From Deltaproteobacteria bacterium (GTDB taxonomy: Bacteria > Desulfobacterota > Syntrophobacteria > Syntrophobacterales > Syntrophobacteraceae), in the NCBI GenBank assembly GCA_021777755.1, contig JAJYDE010000028.1, positions 1 through 50,859 on the forward strand: a stretch of 50,859 bases of DNA, given 5' to 3'. Below the pieces are notes generated by a model that searched no databases, was not told the DNA's origin, and saw only the letters and a list, made by a program, of their open reading frames with translations. Both the position numbers and the translations under genes were made by a program. Shown piece after piece: positions 26,601 through 34,784 of this stretch. Positions within the stretch are counted from its first letter, which is position 1. The number at the start of each line of letters is the position of its first letter.

Positions 26601-27425
26601 ATGGGGCAAAGCATTTTTGATGCACTTGACAAGGGGCGTCTTATCGCCGCTCACCGTGGAGCGCGCTCGATGGCTCCCGAGAACACTTTGGCCGCGGCGC
26701 GGCTGGCGCTTGTCGCCGGCGCGGCGATGTGGGAAATCGACGTTCGGTTGAGTAGAGACGGCGAACCGGTACTGGCTCACGATTTGGATCTGGCGAGGAC
26801 CTCCGATGTCCGGGAAAAGTTTCCCGGGCGCACATCCTGGCCTGTTGACGAATTTGATTTGCGGGAACTCAAGACCCTTGATTTCGGCTCCTGGTTTAAA
26901 GTGAGCGATCCTTTCGGGCAGATCGCCGCAGGCCGGGTGTCTCCACGGGAACTGGAGAAGTTTGCCTGCGAGCGGGTGGTGACCCTTGAGGAAGCGATCC
27001 GGTTCACGGTTGAAAACGATTGGCTGCTCAACATCGAGATAAAGGATCTGGCGGGAAGACCGGGTCATGATTTGGTTGTGGAAAAGGTGGTCGGTGTGGT
27101 GTGCGGTTGGGGGGCGGCCGAAAGAATTCTGATATCATCATTTAACTATCAATACCTGGCGAGTGTGAAGAGGCTTGAGCCGAGGATAAGAACCGGGGTG
27201 CTCACGGAGGAAGTCCAGCGCGATCCCGCGGCCTTGATGAGCGAGTTGGATGCTTTCAGCTTCAATCCAGCGGTTCGCGCTTTCCGTCCCGTCCAGGTTC
27301 GAAGGCTGCGGCAAAAGGGGTTCGCAGTGCTGGTGTGGGTTTTGAATAATCCGGTTGCGGCGCGGGTAGTTTTCGCCCTTGGAGCCGATGGAATTTTCAC
27401 GGATTTTCCAGGGAGATTTCGATGA
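26601..27425 (+). CDS. Glycerophosphodiester phosphodiesterase family protein
   Basis: A 274-residue GDPD TIM-barrel. The catalytic signature is HRGARSMAPENTLAA with the family His and Glu, followed by WEIDVRLSRDGEPVLAHDLDLART (metal ligands Glu and Asp, second His) and IEIKD. It hydrolyses glycerophosphodiesters to glycerol-3-phosphate and an alcohol. No signal peptide. The start is uncertain: the ATG at 26601 gives the usual N-terminus, an ATG at 26556 is possible, and neither has a well-placed ribosome binding site. Its stop overlaps the next start (ATGA), so the two genes are coupled. Confidence 0.88.
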   Translation: MGQSIFDALDKGRLIAAHRGARSMAPENTLAAARLALVAGAAMWEIDVRLSRDGEPVLAHDLDLARTSDVREKFPGRTSWPVDEFDLRELKTLDFGSWFKVSDPFGQIAAGRVSPRELEKFACERVVTLEEAIRFTVENDWLLNIEIKDLAGRPGHDLVVEKVVGVVCGWGAAERILISSFNYQYLASVKRLEPRIRTGVLTEEVQRDPAALMSELDAFSFNPAVRAFRPVQVRRLRQKGFAVLVWVLNNPVAARVVFALGADGIFTDFPGRFR

Positions 27426-28189
27426 AAATTCTGATCTTGTCCGCACTGCCCCGGGAATATCTTCCTCTTAAAAGGCTTTTTCCCGCATTTCGTGTCGTGA
27501 GGAGTGCGCCATACGGGAAGTTTTCGCTCGATCTGCCGGGTAAGGAAATCATTTTGGTTGAAACCGGCATGGGCCCGGGGGCGGTTGAGAAAGTGGCCAG
27601 GGAGGAACTGAAGGCGCAAGCCCCGGATCTGATGTTGTTTTCAGGATTTGCGGGAGGACTGCATCCGGACCTCTCGATTGGCTCCGTGTGCGTTGTGACA
27701 AGCACTCGCCATGTCGAGGCCGAAAAAAGGGTCATTTTCCATTTTTCAGAAGAAATGGTCCGTTTTTTGTACAAAAATCAGGTGAAACCTGTTCTTGCGC
27801 TTACAGCCAAGGCGCCGGAAAACAAGCGTCGCCTTTGGGCGCTTGTCCGCGGGGAGCCGGCCGTTTTGGACATGGAAACAGCTTGGGTTGCCGAGGCAGC
27901 CAGGTCCCGTGAAATTCCCTTCATCTGCTTTCGGGCGATAAGCGACCCGGTCGATCGGGAACTCGGCTTCGACCTGCAAGACATCTGCGATGAGAATTGG
28001 GAGGTGAGGCCTCTGCGCGTTTTGAAGACGGTGGTGAAAAGGCCGCCGACCATGTGGGCTTTTTACCGTTTGTGGCGCGGTTCGAGCCTTGCAGCCAAAA
28101 ATCTGTGCTTGTTCGTGGCCTCCTTTCTTGAGCTTCCGAGCGAAGAATTTGGCCGGATGGCGGCCGAGATCAAATTGGAGCGAAAATAG
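27422..28189 (+). CDS. Nucleoside phosphorylase-superfamily protein (HpnG/MTAN-like)
   Basis: A 255-residue member of the PNP/UDP phosphorylase superfamily. MKILILSALPREYLPLK at the N-terminus, VETGMGPGAVEKV, LMLFSGFAGGLHPDLSIGSV and VLDMETAWVAEAARSREIPF are the superfamily landmarks; MET is the nucleoside-ribose-binding motif and the following region contains FRAISDP. In hopanoid producers a similar protein (HpnG) cleaves adenine from adenosylhopane; MTA/SAH nucleosidases are another relation. No hopanoid genes are visible nearby, so the substrate is open. It overlaps the upstream phosphodiesterase by four bases. Confidence 0.75.
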   Translation: MKILILSALPREYLPLKRLFPAFRVVRSAPYGKFSLDLPGKEIILVETGMGPGAVEKVAREELKAQAPDLMLFSGFAGGLHPDLSIGSVCVVTSTRHVEAEKRVIFHFSEEMVRFLYKNQVKPVLALTAKAPENKRRLWALVRGEPAVLDMETAWVAEAARSREIPFICFRAISDPVDRELGFDLQDICDENWEVRPLRVLKTVVKRPPTMWAFYRLWRGSSLAAKNLCLFVASFLELPSEEFGRMAAEIKLERK

Positions 28190-28210
28190 CCCGCCGGATA
28201 GCCCTGGATT

Positions 28211-28558
28211 TTAACCCCCGCCCGAAGGCTTTGCCATAAGCCGTTTCATGTCGGGTTTTTCGAGCAGGATGAAGTTTCGAAAAAGCCCGAGGGCTTTCAG
28301 TCGCTCATCGCCCAAGTGAAAATCATAGCTGCTGAACAGGACATAGTCGGTTCGTACAGTCTGGCCGGCCATGACGCTCGCCGCAAAAGAGCCCAATATG
28401 GGCGCGATCAATTGGAGTTGAGTGTCTTGCGTTCTCTTCCGAGATTCCTTTATGACATACTGGCGGATGTAGTCGCTGAAATCATCTTTGGTCGGATTTG
28501 TATAGACCATAAGGCCCGACAGCGCCACCAAGGCAATTACGGTTGCGAACCATTTCAT
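28211..28558 (-). CDS. DUF4359-type small membrane-anchored protein
   Basis: A 115-residue protein with an N-terminal hydrophobic segment (WFATVIALVALSGLMVYTNP), then DDFSDYIRQYV and a C-terminal soluble part with RTDYVLFSSYDFHLG. The pattern, TNPT then a short charged helix and a (Y/F)xxFSxY motif, matches DUF4359 proteins of unknown function. It probably sits in the inner membrane facing the periplasm. It is convergent with the phosphorylase gene 22 bases away and lies downstream of the Ros/MucR regulator on the same strand. Confidence 0.65.
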   Translation of the reverse strand: MKWFATVIALVALSGLMVYTNPTKDDFSDYIRQYVIKESRKRTQDTQLQLIAPILGSFAASVMAGQTVRTDYVLFSSYDFHLGDERLKALGLFRNFILLEKPDMKRLMAKPSGGG

Positions 28559-28627
28559 CAGTTTTGCCCGCCTTTTTGTCAGACCTCCACGGGAGGTTTT
28601 GATGAGATATTTGATGAACAGCCAGAC

Positions 28628-29146
28628 TCATTTCCTCTTTTTCGTTGCGGCGCGCTTCTTGTTGCCGGTGTCCGCGGCCTTGGCTGCAACCGCTTCTTTC
28701 GCTTCAGCCCTGGCCAGTTTGCCAGCCTCCATGTACTTTTTCAAGTTTTCGGGAACCCCTCTTTTCTTTGCCGCTTTGCTCCTCGCTTTGCTCAGTGATT
28801 TTGCGGAGAGCGCCGTACCGGCCGAGAAACCGTACTTTTTCTTGTATTCTTTTACACTCAATCCATGGGAGATCATGTGCAATTTCGTAAGCTGCCTGAA
28901 CTCCGAGCCGCATTCCAGGCAGATCACTTTATCATTTTGAATGGAATCCTCAGGCTTTGGCGCCTTTGCCGGTTCCGGTCCAAGTATTGAGCGCAAATCG
29001 ATTTCCCCGCACTCCGCCCGGTAGAGTTCCCGGACCGTACTGAAAACCTCCCGAAGAGCCGAGCTAATGTCTTCGGTCGTCATGGCGCTCTTGGAAGCTT
29101 GAATATTGACGATTTCCGATGCGATTTCGATAAGTTTTTTGGTCAT
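28628..29146 (-). CDS. Ros/MucR-family zinc-finger regulator with a Lys/Ala-rich tail
   Basis: A 172-residue protein. Residues 76-110 hold the prokaryotic zinc finger CLECGSEFRQLTKLHMISHG followed by LSVKEYKKKYGF, the hallmark of Ros/MucR regulators. The N-terminal helices resemble the MucR oligomerisation region. After residue ~115 the chain becomes a Lys/Ala/Arg-rich tail (SKARSKAAKKRGVPEN, KKRAATKKRK) like histone H1 or HU tails. MucR proteins bind AT-rich DNA with low specificity and can silence genes; the tail would strengthen nonspecific binding. Targets unknown. Confidence 0.85.
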   Translation of the reverse strand: MTKKLIEIASEIVNIQASKSAMTTEDISSALREVFSTVRELYRAECGEIDLRSILGPEPAKAPKPEDSIQNDKVICLECGSEFRQLTKLHMISHGLSVKEYKKKYGFSAGTALSAKSLSKARSKAAKKRGVPENLKKYMEAGKLARAEAKEAVAAKAADTGNKKRAATKKRK

Positions 29147-29176
29147 GAGTCAAAGCCTCGCTGTAAGTGGCATAAA

Positions 29177-29204
29177 TTGGCACGATGATTACAAGCGTTA
29201 TATT
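29177..29204 (+). promoter_or_regulatory. Candidate sigma70 promoter for the hydrolase gene
   Basis: TTGGCA (29177-29182) and TATATT (29199-29204) are 16 bases apart, each one mismatch from consensus. A transcript would start near 29211, 26 bases before the GTG chosen for the hydrolase. Confidence 0.45.
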
Positions 29205-29236
29205 CTACCGGTAAAGTAGGAGAATGCAATCAATTA

Positions 29237-30178
29237 GTGAGGTATTCGGGCAGGAATGTCTTTGTTCGATCTTTCGGGATGTCTTGCCTCGTGTCTGTCT
29301 GTGCGCTATCATCGGTTGTTGTGTCGGCTGCCCGTATTCAAGATCAGGAGCTTATCGTGTCCGGTGTAAAGATTTGTTCATCACGGCAAATCGAGGGTTT
29401 TGGCTTTGGCAGAGTGGCCCTGGGGAGCGGAATTTCGATTCATTATGCCCAACGCGGGAAATGCGGCCCCTGCCCTGTGATTTTTCTCCACGGCTATGTG
29501 GATTCCTGGAGATCTTTTGCCGCGGTGTTCGAGCACCTCGGGCCAACCTGCCGGATAGTGGCGCCCGATCTTCGGGGCCATGGGAATTCGGACAAGCCTG
29601 AATGGGGCTACAGCCTCGACGATTATGTTCGGGATCTGTTGTTTTTAATGGAGGCTTTGGGATTGGAGAGAGCCGATCTCGTGGGACACTCGATGGGAAG
29701 TTTTATCGCTCAACGGTTTGCCTCGCGTTTTCCGGCTCGGGTGGGGCGGCTCGTACTCATAAGCTCCGCGGCTTCCATGGCTTGCAAAACCTCTTTTCTG
29801 GAATTGAAGCCTTCGATCGAGGCACTGGAAGACCCGATTCCGATGAACTTTGCCGCTGAATTCCAGGCGACCTCCAATCCGGTTCCGGCCGATTTCATGG
29901 AGATGATCCTCTCGGAGACCATTAAAGCGCCTGCCCACGTCTGGCGTTCGCTCTTCTCAACACTTCTCGAGGTGGACCATCGGCCCATTCTCGGAGATAT
30001 TTCCGCTCCCGCGCTTATTTTGTGGGGAAATCAGGACCAGCTGTTCACCAGGTCCGACCAGGAAGTTCTTCTCGCCGCCATACCCGATTCCCGGTTCGAG
30101 GAGTTCGCCACGGGTCACTGCCCGCACTGGGAAAAACCGGGGCTGATGGCCGAAGCCATAGAGAAATTTCTGTGCTAG
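29237..30178 (+). CDS. Exported alpha/beta hydrolase
   Basis: A 313-residue alpha/beta-hydrolase. The N-terminus is a probable signal peptide (FVRSFGMSCLVSVCALSSVV). Motifs: oxyanion-hole HGY (FLHGYVDSWRSF), LRGHGNSDKP, nucleophile elbow GHSMGS, Asp in LWGNQDQLF and catalytic His in ATGHCPHWEKP, in the expected order. The closest pattern is esterases and haloalkane-dehalogenase or epoxide-hydrolase relatives; the substrate is unknown. The start is the GTG at 29237, without a strong ribosome binding site; an ATG at 29279 would shorten the signal sequence. A candidate promoter lies just upstream. The 300 bases after it hold nothing recognisable. Confidence 0.8.
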   Translation: MRYSGRNVFVRSFGMSCLVSVCALSSVVVSAARIQDQELIVSGVKICSSRQIEGFGFGRVALGSGISIHYAQRGKCGPCPVIFLHGYVDSWRSFAAVFEHLGPTCRIVAPDLRGHGNSDKPEWGYSLDDYVRDLLFLMEALGLERADLVGHSMGSFIAQRFASRFPARVGRLVLISSAASMACKTSFLELKPSIEALEDPIPMNFAAEFQATSNPVPADFMEMILSETIKAPAHVWRSLFSTLLEVDHRPILGDISAPALILWGNQDQLFTRSDQEVLLAAIPDSRFEEFATGHCPHWEKPGLMAEAIEKFLC

Positions 30179-30478
30179 TACTCCCCGCAAGGCCATGTTC
30201 TGCCCGCTGCCGATTCTGAACGGGTGAGTGTTCCAAGTGACAGCCAAGTGTAACCTTTTTAGCTCGCATATTGATTGCCCCGCTTGTTCGTAAAACCTCC
30301 AACCGACCGGGATAAAAGCGCTTTGTCCCACGCCTGAAGCCGGCATGCAGTTGGCAAAATACCGGTTGGGCCCATCGGTTCAGAATCAGCCTTTATAGAT
30401 GGGGAACAAGGAAACAAGTGGTGTCGATTGCGGCTGTCCTCGGGGTTTTGGACTGTTTGCGATCGGAAAGGGGAAATT

Positions 30479-32143
30479 ATGTTGCTGTCCAAAAATGGAG
30501 CAACAGGGCGGAGAATCCAGTTCACGGCCAGCATTTTCACAACAGCGCTCCTGATCGTCTTTGTGCTTATTTGGCAGGGGGCGGCGGTTGCCAGGGAAAC
30601 GGTTACCGAACAACTCCTCGATATCATGAAAGCAAAGCATGTGATTAGCGAAAGGGAGTACAAAGCACTGAAAAAAGAGGCGGAAGAAGAAAAGGCCGCC
30701 TTGAACAGGCAATTGGAAAAATCCATGGAGGTGCGGAAAGCGGCCCTTGCGCGGCAGGTGAGGGAGCAAATTGAGGAGCGGGAAAAAGCTCAAGCCGCGG
30801 GTATGGAGGCGCAGGTCAAGGCTGCGCAGGCCAAGCTGGAGTCGGAGAATAATCCCCATGGATTCCATACAGTCTGGAGAAACGGTATTGTTACCGAAAG
30901 CAACGATGGAAACTTCAAAATGCATGTTGGCGGCTACGGTGAACTCGATTTTGGCTCCATGAATGGCGATGCTGAATTAAGGGCCTTGGCAAGGGGAGTG
31001 GGCGCTGTTGCGAACGGCTACGGTGCCGAAGTAAGACGGTTTAGACCCACAATAACAGGGACTCTTTGGGGTAATATAGACTTTCAGGCTCAAATGGATT
31101 TTGGCGGTGGTACAACAAGGGTGACGAACGTGTGGGCAAGACTCAACGATATTCCCTTTCTCGGTAACGTTCAGATAGGTCATCAGAAGGAACCATTTTC
31201 TCTGGAGGAGCTGACTTCGGATGAATGGACCAGTTTTCTGGAGCGCGCCCTTCCCAATACCTTCGCGGTAGGCAATACAAACGGCGATTACAATACCGGC
31301 GTTAAGATATACAACCAGGAACTGGATAAACGAATGACCTGGGCGTTGGGAGGATTTATCAACCAGAGCAACAATTCGGGCAGCTTTTACGGCAATTACG
31401 CCAATACCGATCTGGTGGCAAGGCTGACCGCTCTACCCTGGTATGAGGACAAGGGTTGGGACATTGTGCACATCGGCTTCAGTTACTCGTATAAAGACCG
31501 AAAGACGAGTAATCCAACCCTGGATTATGACAGCAAACCAGAGTTTCATGTCACAAACCTCTATACGCTTGAAACCGGCCTGATCCCGACCACGGGGGCC
31601 AATACGTTCGACCCCGAACTGGGGCTTGGGATAGGTTCCTTTTCCCTCCACGCCGAGTATTTCAATTCCATGGTCGGCTACGATACCAGACTTTCCTCCA
31701 ACACGGTCACCAACCTGGCAAAGACCAAAATAAACAATCCCGATTTTGACGGCTACTACGTCCAGGCCAGTTATTTTCTCACGGGTGAAAACAGGCCCTA
31801 CGATCTGAACGAAGGAATTTTCACCAGGCCCATTCCACTTTGCAACTATAATTGGAACACCGGGGGTTGGGGCGCATGGGAACTGGTCGCGCGCTTTTCA
31901 AACGCCAATCTTACGAGTGGTGGGATTACGGGTGGTAACGAAAACGACGTGACCGCCGGTATCAACTGGTACTTGAACCCGAATTTGAAGCTTCAGATGA
32001 ATTATATTTTTGCCATGCTAAGTGATCGGACCTATGTCGTCCAGACCGGGGTTGCGAAGGGCGGTGCGGCGATTTACGGCACGAAGGCAATCAATGATGC
32101 CGATGCCAACATAATTGCCATGCGGATGCTTTTCGACTTCTGA
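30479..32143 (+). CDS. Phosphate-selective porin O/P family outer-membrane protein
   Basis: A 554-residue porin; the start at 30479 follows AAAGGGG, whereas an earlier in-frame start at 30428 does not. Signal sequence at residues 14-38 (ending GAAVARE), then a coiled coil of about 80 residues (REYKALKKEAEEEKAALN onward) that likely reaches peptidoglycan or trimerises. The beta-barrel starts near GFHTVWRNGI with FKMHVGGYGELDFGS, RRFRPTITGTLWGNIDFQAQ and VQIGHQKEPFSLEELTSD, the OprP/OprO family hallmark, and ends in Phe (MRMLFDF). It probably admits phosphate or other anions. No phosphate genes are adjacent. Confidence 0.9.
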   Translation: MLLSKNGATGRRIQFTASIFTTALLIVFVLIWQGAAVARETVTEQLLDIMKAKHVISEREYKALKKEAEEEKAALNRQLEKSMEVRKAALARQVREQIEEREKAQAAGMEAQVKAAQAKLESENNPHGFHTVWRNGIVTESNDGNFKMHVGGYGELDFGSMNGDAELRALARGVGAVANGYGAEVRRFRPTITGTLWGNIDFQAQMDFGGGTTRVTNVWARLNDIPFLGNVQIGHQKEPFSLEELTSDEWTSFLERALPNTFAVGNTNGDYNTGVKIYNQELDKRMTWALGGFINQSNNSGSFYGNYANTDLVARLTALPWYEDKGWDIVHIGFSYSYKDRKTSNPTLDYDSKPEFHVTNLYTLETGLIPTTGANTFDPELGLGIGSFSLHAEYFNSMVGYDTRLSSNTVTNLAKTKINNPDFDGYYVQASYFLTGENRPYDLNEGIFTRPIPLCNYNWNTGGWGAWELVARFSNANLTSGGITGGNENDVTAGINWYLNPNLKLQMNYIFAMLSDRTYVVQTGVAKGGAAIYGTKAINDADANIIAMRMLFDF

Positions 32144-32203
32144 GGGGAAATGGCGGAAATGATGCGACGAACTTTGGTAAACGCAAGCCGGCGCAGGTTT
32201 GCC

Positions 32204-33322
32204 TCATAACACTTCCCCGATGACCTTGCCGGTGCAGGAAGATTCGTAACCGGGCAGGGCCGAGAGTTCGTCGCGAAGCGAGCGCGTTTGCAAAACGTCG
32301 AGGAGGACCTGTACTCCGGGCAGGGCCAGAAAGTCCGAGGGGATCACCAGGTCGCAGCGAACGGCCTCGATGGGAACGAAATCCAGGCCATGGGCGGCGG
32401 CCACGGCTCTTAGGCCCGGAGCGGCATCGGCCATATGGAAGGCGACCATCTGTGCGCACAGGTTGTGGCTGGGGAGCAGCTTGTCGTAGCCCTCGATCGA
32501 ATCTTCGGGGATCCCGGCCTGCGCGAGTCGTTCATCCAGAAGAGTACGCAGCGCGGCCCCTGGCTCGCGGTTGACAAATCGTATGCCTTTTCCGGCCAAG
32601 TCTGCCACCGAGTGTATCTGAAGGGGATTTCCCCTTGCGACCATGAGACCTTCCTCAAAAAAGGAGAAGGCGATCACCGTCGCCCTGGCGCCCGGCAGCA
32701 TTTTTCGGGCGAAAGTCATGTTGGACTCCACGGAGGGCAGATTATGGAGGTGGGTGCCGGCGATGTGAGCGCAGCCCTCGGCAACTCTTTCCAGGGCCAG
32801 GCGACTGGATGCGAACCGGCACTGGACCGTTACGTCCGCCGAGCGCAGGGATGCTCGCGCGGCGAGGATGGCAAAGGCCGGGTCGCATCCAAGCAGCAGA
32901 GTTTTCCTGTCTATCCTGCCTCCCTGGAGCAACTGAACCGAACCTGTGTCGGGCGAAAACAGGCCGTCGGCGGCCTGAAATCCATCGTTTAAAAGCCATT
33001 TGCCATCCAGCGGGTAAGCTACGAGCCGGTCCCGCACACTGGCGACCGAAACCCTGGTATTTGCCGCCGCGGTTCCTTCAACCAACGTTACGGGTTTTAC
33101 ATCTTCGGACTCCTCCAGGGCGAAGAGGGTTTCCACCTTGCAGCCCAACTCTTTGGCGATCAGAAGCGCAAGGGTGGTGTTTGGCACATAGCGGCCGGTC
33201 TCCATGTCGTAGACGGCCTGGCGCTTCACCCCGACTCTTGAAGCCAGTTCGCTCTGAGAAAGCCCTTTGGCCTGGCGAACCGATTTGAGATTGCAAATCA
33301 CAGGCTCCTTCACGGTTTTCAA
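32204..33322 (-). CDS. HTH-Xre regulator fused to a PBP-like (molybdate-type) ligand domain
   Basis: A 372-residue protein beginning at a TTG preceded by GGGGAGG. Residues 10-65 are a Cro/C1-type helix-turn-helix (VRQAKGLSQSELASRVGVKR, then VYDMETGRYVP). Residues ~140-345 are a periplasmic-binding-protein-like domain in the cytosol (LLLGCDPAFAIL, HIAGTHLHN, IRFVNREPGAALRTLLDERL), the PF12727 type also found in MoeA-linked proteins and related to molybdate and tungstate sensing. It is divergent from a molbindin gene 274 bases away, which supports an oxyanion regulator controlling that promoter. Confidence 0.87.
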   Translation of the reverse strand: MKTVKEPVICNLKSVRQAKGLSQSELASRVGVKRQAVYDMETGRYVPNTTLALLIAKELGCKVETLFALEESEDVKPVTLVEGTAAANTRVSVASVRDRLVAYPLDGKWLLNDGFQAADGLFSPDTGSVQLLQGGRIDRKTLLLGCDPAFAILAARASLRSADVTVQCRFASSRLALERVAEGCAHIAGTHLHNLPSVESNMTFARKMLPGARATVIAFSFFEEGLMVARGNPLQIHSVADLAGKGIRFVNREPGAALRTLLDERLAQAGIPEDSIEGYDKLLPSHNLCAQMVAFHMADAAPGLRAVAAAHGLDFVPIEAVRCDLVIPSDFLALPGVQVLLDVLQTRSLRDELSALPGYESSCTGKVIGEVL

Positions 33323-33497
33323 GGCTTAACCTCCCCGACGTTTGTTGCCGGTTACGATAAAAAAAACGGCAATGCAGTGTGACCGTTGATATCCGAACAA
33401 GCGGGTGGGCGCGAAAATCCGTGTCCATCCTTTCAAAGGATTGGAATATCATAGAACTTGAGGGACGTCACAGTAGTTTTAGCGGAAAATTGGGTAA

Positions 33498-33562
33498 ATC
33501 CAACATGCAAACCTTGACATCCTTCGGAATATGCCAAAAATTCATGGTGGCAGATGTTGGAT
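33498..33562. promoter_or_regulatory. Spaced inverted repeat in the regulator/molbindin intergenic region
   Basis: ATCCAACAT (33498-33506) and ATGTTGGAT (33554-33562) are perfect 9-base inverted copies 47 bases apart, ending 34 bases before the molbindin start. They could be paired half-sites for the divergent regulator. A second inverted pair, TTGCCG (33345-33350) and CGGCAA (33367-33372), lies near the regulator start. Confidence 0.45.
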
Positions 33563-33596
33563 ATGATCTTGAAACTTCACGAAGAGGAGAGCGGGG

Positions 33597-33803
33597 ATGA
33601 AACTCAGCGCGAGAAACTTGATCAAGGGGAAGGTGACCGATGTCAAGGAAGGCCAGGTAATGGCGAAGGTGAAAGTCGATATCGGCAATGGAAATGTAGT
33701 CTCCTCCCTTGTCAGCGTCGAGGCGGTCAGGGAATTGGATGTGAAGGTTGGCGATGAGATCAATATTCTCATAAAGGCCACGAGCGTAATGTTGGCCAAA
33801 TAG
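33597..33803 (+). CDS. mop: Molbindin (Mop/TOBE-domain molybdate-binding protein)
   Basis: A 68-residue single Mop domain: MKLSARNLIKGKVTDVKEG, VMAKVKVDIGNGN, LVSVEAVRELDVKVGDEINI and the terminal IKATSVMLAK are the family landmarks in order. Molbindins assemble into hexamers that store or buffer molybdate or tungstate in the cytosol. AGAGGAGAG precedes the ATG. Its position divergent from an HTH/PBP-like regulator suggests molybdate-responsive control. A GGCCGG/CCGGCC hairpin (33811-33830) follows the stop but lacks a T run. Confidence 0.92.
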   Translation: MKLSARNLIKGKVTDVKEGQVMAKVKVDIGNGNVVSSLVSVEAVRELDVKVGDEINILIKATSVMLAK

Positions 33804-33838
33804 GCCGGGTGGCCGGAGTTTCATCCGGCCGTCGGCAT

Positions 33839-34010
33839 TTAGATTATTTCCAGGTTTCTTGCGTATCCGGGGCCGATGAAAAAGTCCTGGAGGAAGATGG
33901 GTTCGAGACCGTCCCGGTCGGTGCAGAGCGGCTTTTTTTCCATCAATACCATGGCGGATGGACTCTTTACTTGGTGAAATAGTTTTCAGATCAGCCAGTC
34001 GGGTCATCAT
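33839..34010 (-). pseudogene. Small gene split by an apparent one-base homopolymer insertion
   Basis: Immediately downstream of the Crp/Fnr gene an ATG at 34010 reads MMTRLADLK, then drops out of frame at a four-A run on the minus strand (33983-33986 on the plus strand). With one A fewer, it continues as LFHQVKSPSAMVLMEKKPL and on to NLEII, ending at TAA 33839-33841, 56 residues in all. The downstream part also has its own ATG at 33952 (37 residues). No family is recognised. The shift could be a real mutation or a sequencing error; composition of the restored frame looks like genuine coding sequence. Confidence 0.45.
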
Positions 34011-34031
34011 TTGCTGCCTTGAATGCTTGTT

Positions 34032-34679
34032 TTACTCCAGCAGTGCCTCCAGCAGCGAACGATTCACGATTTCTATCTTTGGACCGTCAAAGCGGACCGT
34101 GCCCTCATTTTCAAGCTCCTTTGCCGTCCTGTAGAATGTCTCATGAGTCATTCCAAGCAGGGTTGCGATGGATTTCCTGTGTGCCGGGAGGCAGACCGAT
34201 TGGCTGTTCTGGATTTCGGCAAGGAACAAAATGTAGCTCGCGATCCGTGCCCCGGGGGGGTTTAAGGAAAGCTCCTCGATCCGCTGATGAAGGTGAATGA
34301 CCTTGAAGGAAAGAAAGTGGAGCCAAGCGGTGGCGAACTGAGCATCATTTCGAATCAGCTCCAGGAAAGCATCTTTTCGAATCAGGCAGACCGTGCTTTC
34401 CTTCAGCGCCTGCGCGCAGCACCGGTACACATCCGAAAAAAGGCTTGCCTCTGCAAAAGTGTGCCCCGCACATGCGATCTCAAGGGAAATCTCCCTGCCT
34501 TTTGAGCAGACTCTATAGACGCGAATGGCCCCTTGCAGCACTGCAAAAAATCCATGGGCCACATCCCCTGGAGAAAAAAGGATGGCCCCCCTTTTTACCG
34601 AAATCTCCTTTGAGATGGCTTTCAGGCTGGAGAAAAGCTCTTCGGACAGATCTGAAAACATGGGAAGTTTTTCCAGCAT
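34032..34679 (-). CDS. Crp/Fnr-family transcriptional regulator
   Basis: A 215-residue regulator. Residues 1-115 are a cyclic-nucleotide-binding-fold sensor (MFSDLSEELFSSLKAI, ILFSPGDVAHGFFAVLQGAIRVY), followed by the dimerisation helix and a winged helix-turn-helix (HRKSIATLLGMTHETFYRTAKEL). It lacks the N-terminal Cys cluster of FNR and the exact cAMP contacts of CRP; several Cys (CSKG, ACAGH, CCAQ) lie inside the sensor. A heme, redox or other signal is possible. It is divergent from chrA, and an Fnr-like palindrome lies between them. Confidence 0.88.
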   Translation of the reverse strand: MLEKLPMFSDLSEELFSSLKAISKEISVKRGAILFSPGDVAHGFFAVLQGAIRVYRVCSKGREISLEIACAGHTFAEASLFSDVYRCCAQALKESTVCLIRKDAFLELIRNDAQFATAWLHFLSFKVIHLHQRIEELSLNPPGARIASYILFLAEIQNSQSVCLPAHRKSIATLLGMTHETFYRTAKELENEGTVRFDGPKIEIVNRSLLEALLE

Positions 34680-34741
34680 GAGCTGTTCCTTTTGGTGCTT
34701 ATTGCCTTCTCGATGAAAATCCGGCTAAAAATTCAAGAATA

Positions 34742-34784
34742 TATGATTTTGATCATACCCGCGCTTGGCATTTTCTTCTATCAT
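34742..34784 (+). promoter_or_regulatory. Fnr-like operator at class II spacing from a -10 box upstream of chrA
   Basis: TATGAT-TTTG-ATCATA (34742-34757) is a perfect 16-base palindrome containing the TGAT-N4-ATCA core of Fnr-type sites. TATCAT (34779-34784) begins 29.5 bases from the palindrome centre, exactly the distance of a -10 box in class II Crp/Fnr-activated promoters (centre at -41.5). Transcription would start near 34791 towards chrA at 34910. The divergent Crp/Fnr gene starts 63 bases to the left, so it is the natural candidate to bind. Confidence 0.65.

Noticed and set aside
29178-29193. TGGCAC-N5-TTAC as a sigma54 promoter
   Set aside because: The essential GC of the -12 element is missing; an overlapping sigma70 pair fits better.
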